Shown one piece after another: positions 58,091 to 64,000 of a stretch of DNA of 64,000 nucleotides; position 1 is the stretch's first letter, and every line of letters starts with the position of its first letter. Below the pieces are notes generated by a model that saw only the letters and a program-made list of their open reading frames with translations, did not search any database and had not been told where the DNA came from. The DNA is taken from the NCBI GenBank assembly GCA_003049485.1, contig PYST01000171.1, forward strand, positions 1-64,000. The letters run 5' to 3'. The translations under genes were made by a program, and so were the position numbers. The stretch comes from Ophioceras dolichostomum. Its lineage: Eukaryota; Ascomycota; Sordariomycetes; Magnaporthales; Ophioceraceae.

Positions 58091-61000
58091 TAGCAAGTGA
58101 GCTCAGGGGGAGAGAATATTCTCCGAGTCGGTTCCCTCCACAAGTAGCAAGGCTGACTGGATCCCGAGGGAGGGGAGCCTTACAAATGTGCCTGGGCTCT
58201 CCCTAATCGCTCCTACCCAGTCGCACCTGTTCACTCCTAGGCTCATGTTGTACTGGTTTTCATCATCGTCTGGCCGATCGCGACCGGCACAGCCAGCAGG
58301 CAGCCTCTGTTTTGATGTCTACCGCCTAGTTGGCGTTTGTTCTGGTCGGCGTGGCGCCGAGGGAGATCGTTGGATTTGCATCGCCCCGTGCTGCGATGCC
58401 GAATACTAGCTAGGTAGCTATGCTTGTACGTACGCATTGCTCACATACGGAAGCGGTGCGCCGCCTTGAGTCGGGTGAGCATTGATCAGAGAGACTTTGA
58501 TATTAGGTGGTTGAGGGAGATGCGAGAGCCACGCCCGTGGGCTGCATCAATATGACAGATAGGGCTGCACTGGCCGATATCTAACATCTTGGCTGGGAAG
58601 TCTTGTCGTCTTCGACTTCGTTAACATTGCTTTGGTTGCGCAGAGGCAAATACCTGTAGGATCTTCCCCTGAAACCTGAGCGGCTGATTAAGAACGAACG
58701 AACGCATCTTTCACTACTATTTTGGTGTCTGCTCCCTATATCCCGATGGTCTCTACAATGAGCAGGACCTCGTGTTACCACGGTTCTAGAGGGTGAGCTG
58801 GCGGCGTGTACTGCAGCAATGCAACTCGCAGAAAGCTCTCTGTCTGCCTACCTCGTCATTCGAGAGTCAGACACGTGGTTCTGAGAAGGTTGCGAGCGGT
58901 TTACCACGCACTGGGAGAGTACAGGAGTGAACGGGAGAGACGCAGTGAACAAAGACGGACCAGTTTATCGAGCTGGCCCGGCCCGTGGAACACGAGCGGC
59001 GGACCATGTTCGACCCATTCCGCCCCCATCGTCACCCTCGTACATTTCGTTCATTCCAACAAATGATCCTGGGAACGGGACTCACTGGAGGCGCCGCGAA
59101 GAGGCCGGACACATCGGGTCAGACATCATGCATGCCGGTCCTAGCGCGTGCGCAGTGGCCTCGCCTCGGAACCTCGCTTTCACGACAGTGATCGATAGAC
59201 AGCAGCGAAGGTTACCGTTTCTCTTTCCTGCCTGACGTACTCCGTACCCTCAACCCATATAGAAAAGCGAGATTGAATGGCAATGAGCCTCTCCAATTGG
59301 CATCACCAGATGGTGTGCGGCCCGAGGGCCCTTATTCGCCCGAGGGTTAGACCATTAGGTAATTTTGGTCGTCACAGCGCGATGTGGCGCTCTCTTGCTT
59401 TCAATACGAGCCCCGAGACTTGGGAGTCGTGATTTCAATGTCCCCATACGAAGCACCGTGTTGGCTTCTTGGCCTCGAGGCCTCTTACAGTGGAGGGCTA
59501 TGGATGGCCATTGTAGCTACGGTGGCGATGTCCGGTGCAGTGCGCCCTTACGTACAGTCGGATCGTCGGCCGTGCAGGGATGGGAGGCCAGTGAGGCCTC
59601 GTGGTCGGCGGTAGGGCGGTGAGTGGTAGGGTCCACGACATCGGCCAGGTCTTGCGGCTTTGCGAAGAAACTTGAAATTCGTGTGGACTGAGACTGTGTA
59701 TCACAGAGAAGCACCGGCGAGTGCATCCCTGCCTGAAATGCTGCCAGAGAAATAAAAACGGCAGAAACCCGGTAGGGGGTCTAAGCCCACGCACGCCTCA
59801 GTTCCTCCTCGTTCTATTCGCCCACTTCGTCCGCCTCGTCCACTTCGTCGTGCCGGCCCTGGCGCCACTGCAGCAGCCAGCAACCTGATACAGCCCAGGA
59901 CAAGGCGAATCTCGAGTTTTGCGGACGGCGTATCTTAGTGCCAGCCTAGGACTGCTGGTCGTCGTGCAGATCAGCTCCGGCGGCCACAGACTTGACAGGG
60001 TGCTTGGGTCTTCGATTCTACCTTCGTTCGTCTACATATACATGGCAATCACCAATTTGGCCGATGTGTTTCGCAGGGTAGGAAGTCGACTGTATCGACA
60101 GAGGGTAACGAAAAATGATGTCAGTTCAGGACCCTGAGCTGAAGTCCAGAGGACCACCCGCCCTTTGACAAGGGGGAGGGGTAAGAGGAGGGACGGGCCA
60201 AACCGCGGTGGGGTCCCCTTCAGCCGAAAAGAGACCAATCTGGTGGACAATCAGGAACCACACTGTGCATCCCTTTGCATCATGGTTGCCCCTGAAGTGT
60301 GAACTTATCATGTATGCTGAACAGTGCGCGACACCTGTGCTGTGGAGATGCTGGAGCCATGGCCCCGCCCCACCGAAGACCTCATCGAAGTTCTCTGGAT
60401 GTTTAAGATCGTTTCCCGTAAATAGTAGGTGTTGACCAACTTGCCAACCAACCAAACTACCTCAACAAGACCCGCCTAGGTTCTTGCCTTAGCGGCGGTC
60501 CCTTGCTCGAGCTATGAGGCTACCTACGTATCTACCTACGTAGCTACCTACGTAGCTACCTAGGTACCTAGGCAGCTAGCCAACTACCTACTGAAGTAGG
60601 GACCTATCTATATTCGGAGACTAGGCGCTAACCGGACGCTCTCTCGCTCTGCGCTAGTAAGCACTGGTAAGAAGGGCTCAGACCATATGCACAACCTAAC
60701 GGCTTCGTCCGGGGGAAACGGGGAACGGACTGTGAAGTTACGAAGTAAGTCAGGCATCTGCAGCAACAATGTTCGCGAGCCAGGGCCACACCATCTCGTC
60801 TCGTCTTCCGTCGATCGTCTCGTCTGGCAGACTCTTGCAGAGCTCTTCCCCATGTCCCGTCCGATGTGCTGCAAGCGTCCGCCTTCGATCATGGACCGGC
60901 TGGCCAGCACCGTGCCTATGTCGATTCCTTGTATTTTTGTAACAAAAAACAAATAACAAAGGGCGAAACGAAGGTAGAAAAAGGAGCGCGTGTGACCGAC

Positions 61001-61729
61001 CGCTCACGCTCTCTCCACTTTCCTCTGCTCTCCCTCGTTCAGTATCTATCTCTATCCTCCGACTCGACCCAGCGCTGTAACATCACTCCTTTGTTTTGTT
61101 TCGTATTTCTTCTTTTTCTCTTCTCTTGGCTGTATTGTCCTACCCTCACACACCGTTCATCCGTACCTGGGGACAGGGGCAGGAGCAAGAAGCAAGAAAG
61201 AGCGACTTTACTCGCTCACCTCACTTTTTTTCTATCCGTCATCTTGTTTCACCGGTCCACCACGTATCACGTACAGGCGGGCCAAGGGGAAGATCAGAGA
61301 CAACCGGTCTCACTGTAACTCTTGTTCCCATTGGCGGGCACCGTCTGCACGAGGCCGTCTGCCATCCTGCCATCGGCCCCTTTCCACCTACCATCTACAG
61401 CTCCAGCGACTCTAGCTGCTCAAGCTGGTACAGCTAGCCACTTCATCGAGCCGAACCCGAGCCCATCGGAGAAATCAGCTCTGAACGCCGATACATCTCG
61501 GAAACGGCACCCAGGAGTCGCATACCTCCAATAGGGAGTCGGGTGGAACCGAGGCCGAATCTGCGATTTGGTCCGACTGCCCCAGTCGTCCTGGTCCAAT
61601 CGTGAGGAGAGGCAGCTCCGGCCGTCACTCACTCGCTCATTTCCGAATCTTCGTTTTCCTTATGTGTGCCACCAGCAACTGCAAAGCCTCAAGCCATCCC
61701 AGCCCCCGGTAGCCCTTCTCTCCCTTGAG
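58091..61729. other. 3.6-kb gene-poor region
   Basis: I see no supportable gene on either strand. It contains a 12-bp repeat at 60520-60572, a conventional pyrimidine-rich leader-like stretch at about 61010-61130, and probably the promoter and long 5' UTR of the last gene. Confidence 0.5.
60520..60572. repeat. CTACCTACGTAG 12-bp tandem repeat
   Basis: Four 12-base units (60520-60567), differing at only a few positions, plus five bases. Each unit contains the self-complementary TACGTA or TAGGTACCTA. Same motif family as 6750-6786. Confidence 0.88.
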
Positions 61730-64000
61730 ATGACGCTCACTCGCACCATGGCGGCTGCCGGTGCTTCACCGGAGGTCGACCCAGACTATTCCCACCCTTC
61801 TTTCCGACAAGAGGTGGGTATCCACAACAAGGTAGCACACATACACATTCCCCCCCTTACACGCGCAAACACAGTAGCTCCCCCGTACATCTGAACAAAC
61901 ACGCACGCAGCGCACACGCACCTAGAACAGTCACAGTTCTTGGTACCCAATGGCAGATTATTTCCCCTCTTCTCAGCGGGGAATCGAATATTTTCCCTGA
62001 ATCTCCCTCACTCTTTCCCTCCTTTCCCGCTTTCCGCCGCTCCGCTTTTCCCATCCTCTCCACCAACCGGCCCGCATCGTCCTCTTTGTTACCCCAAGCA
62101 TCATTGAATTAACATCAACACGCCGGCAATAGCAACCGCGACGGCCTGAATTGGCCTCCTTCGGGTCTGGCAGAACTGAGAGCAGTCCGGAGCTTGCATC
62201 TTATGAGTATTCGCAGCCGGAGCTGAAGCCGTCCCTGCAAGCCCGCCGCCGTGATTCTCAGTCGAAACAGCAATTGGAAAACGACGCCATGTTCAGCGCC
62301 CTCCGTCGAAGCCTCACCCTGCCGGCCCTCTCCATCGTCATCCCACAAACGTCCCAGACCACCAAAGCATCGTTGGCCGGCAAGGAAGGCGAGAATCATG
62401 GCGATAAGGCGGCGTCCACGAATTCCAAGACAGTGAGCTTCCTGCCAGATGAGGAAGATGCAGCCTCTGACGACTCTTCGATTTGCCAATCACCGAGCTG
62501 GGAGGAGTGGGGCAAGAAGAAGAAGAAAAAGAACAAGGAGAAGGAGAAGGAGAGAAGGAATTCAGCTGTGGCCCGCAAGGCAGCAGCCAAACAGGAGCGC
62601 AAGAAGGCCGACAAAGGGCCCAATGCGGAGACCATGGCGGACGCCAAGGCTTCTGCGAGCGGAAAATCAGCGGCCAGACTCAGCAAGCTCACGAAGATGC
62701 CTCCGCCGCAGCGTCTCCAGACCAGGACCGCTCCTGGCGCTGCCCTCACCCCTACCCCTACCCATCACACCACATCTGCTCTCCCCCCAGTGTCCATTCC
62801 TACTCTTCGCAGCCATTCTATGGACTCTGCCGCTCCCTCGCCACCGATCTTGACCAGCCCGGCCCTGTCGGCCGCCTTCCAGCCGTGGAGCGTGGGCGAT
62901 GATCAAGCACATTCTCCAACGCCCAGCATTGTGAGGGCGACCACTCTCGACATGCAGTCGAGCCCACTCGCTTGCTCCCCAGCGGTGGCCACCCAATCTC
63001 CACAACAGGGCTACAGCAACCAGAGCAGCCAGGGCGACGGCAGTTCTGGCAACGGGCCGGTCGTTGTCATTGGTGATCAGGCTGGCTTGATCTCGCCGTG
63101 GAGCCGAGGCCCGGGATCTGACGGTACCCAGTTCGGATGGACCGGGGAAGGTCAAGAGGCTTCCTCCCCAAAGCCTGCTCAAATCGGGCAATCGGATCAA
63201 CAGGAACGACAAGGGCGACCGAGGCAGCCAGGACACACGCGTGCAAGCTCTCGATCCCCCATCCCTCCGCCACGAACCTCGATATTCAATCCTCACCAGA
63301 AGCCATGGATGGAGACGGCACTTTCACCGAATATGTCAGTGCCAGACCAGGTGCCAAGGCCAATGCCACTCCGGAGCATGACGGATGGCCACATCCCCGC
63401 CCCCGGCTCCGAACTTGTTACCCAGCCCTACACATCGGGTCAGATTCAGAGTCCGATTCAGAGTCCGGGCCAGAGCCCAGGCTATAGTCCAGGTCACCGT
63501 CAAAGCCAAAGCCAGGGTCATACTCGAAGAGGCTCCTTTCTAGCGGCCACTGCTTCCAGGATGCAAGGGGCCTCGAAGTTCTTCAGGCCACGCCAGACAA
63601 AGCCAAACCAACACGCAAGGGTGCCGGCGGGCCAGGAGGCGCGCCATGTACGCGGTGTCAGCACACCAGCCAGCCTCCCTACAAAGCCTGACCTAGCACA
63701 GGCTGCTGTCCAGCAACCCGATGTCGCAGGCCTTGCCTCTCTCCACAGTCCGTCTGGTTTCCCAGGGAGCTCGATCTGGCAACGGCAGCAGCTCGAAGAA
63801 AATCAGCCGACGCGGCCAGTGGCCATGGAGGGGACGATGGGAGATGAATCTGGGGGGGACTCAACCGTTCAGGCTCCCCGGCTGGCCCCCGGAGCCACGG
63901 GACCATATGTCTACCCAGGGGGTTCCCCACTAGCTCAGCAATCGGTCAAGCCTCAGCCGTCTCAGCTCCCGTCACTTGCTCTTGCGCCGTCTCCCTCCGA
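61730..64000 (+). CDS. Large disordered fungal protein, 3' end beyond window
   Basis: A long frame open from about 62133 to the last base without a stop, so the gene is truncated by the window. The proposed first exon is 61730-61813, 28 codons starting MTLTRTMAAAGASPE. It is joined across a 319-base intron (61814-62132: GTGGGT donor, TTAAC branch, CAATAG acceptor) in phase 0; ATG at 61748 could be the start instead. The visible 650 residues are low complexity: LKPSLQARRRDSQSKQQLENDAMFSALRRSL looks helical, then a Lys/Glu-rich coiled stretch with a poly-Lys core (EEWGKKKKKKNKEKEKE), then Ser/Pro/Gln-rich sequence with repeated QSPGQSP/SPGYSPG units near 63440-63490. A conserved-looking patch is RRGSFLAATASRMQGASKFFR. 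No known domain; possibly a cytoskeletal or signalling scaffold, which is a guess. Confidence 0.72.

Overview
The window is ordinary nuclear chromosome from a filamentous ascomycete (Pezizomycotina). It is most likely a Sordariomycete: coding DNA is GC-rich, introns are short (about 50-320 bp) with GTRNGT donors, CTRAC-type branch points and YAG acceptors, intergenic spaces are large, and TACCTACC/TAGGTA repeats of the sort common in that class occur. I can support 17 protein genes, 16 complete and one running off the right edge, almost all spliced. I rebuilt the exon structures by hand from splice signals and reading phase. I see no rRNA or tRNA gene, mobile element or CRISPR array.

Layout from left to right. 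1-12.5 kb: a large disordered fungal protein (+), the checkpoint clamp subunit Rad1 (-), a three-exon oligosaccharyltransferase subunit Ost5 (-), and the histone acetyltransferase Gcn5 (+), which shares a short divergent promoter with Ost5. 12.5-22.4 kb: a run of minus-strand genes, namely an orphan conserved protein beside a poly-G assembly gap, a DUF7514-like protein with a long Arg-Asp tail, a GNAT acetyltransferase and ribosomal protein eL20. 23.7-39.7 kb: a Csn12-like PCI protein (+), a BTB/POZ protein (-), a Bem46-type alpha/beta hydrolase (-), the PP1 regulator Sds22 (+), a xylose-reductase-type aldo-keto reductase (-) and a peroxisomal ABCD half-transporter like Pxa2 (-). 42.5-58.1 kb, all plus strand: the Psr1-type phosphatase, Sec61-beta (Sbh1), a 1432-residue sterol-type glycosyltransferase with an Atg2/Vps13-like segment and a C-terminal array of ubiquitin-interacting motifs, and a 14-TM MFS exporter. 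The right end holds the 5' part of another long disordered protein.

Most genes are housekeeping: chromatin and DNA checkpoint (Gcn5, Rad1), mRNA export and proteostasis (Csn12), ER translocation and N-glycosylation (Sbh1, Ost5), translation (eL20), PP1 and stress signalling (Sds22, Psr1), peroxisomal fatty-acid import (Pxa2) and pentose metabolism (xylose reductase). They do not form one pathway, and I see no secondary-metabolite or defence cluster. The most unusual item is the glycosyltransferase, which joins sugar transfer, a probable lipid- or membrane-binding region and ubiquitin recognition in one chain.
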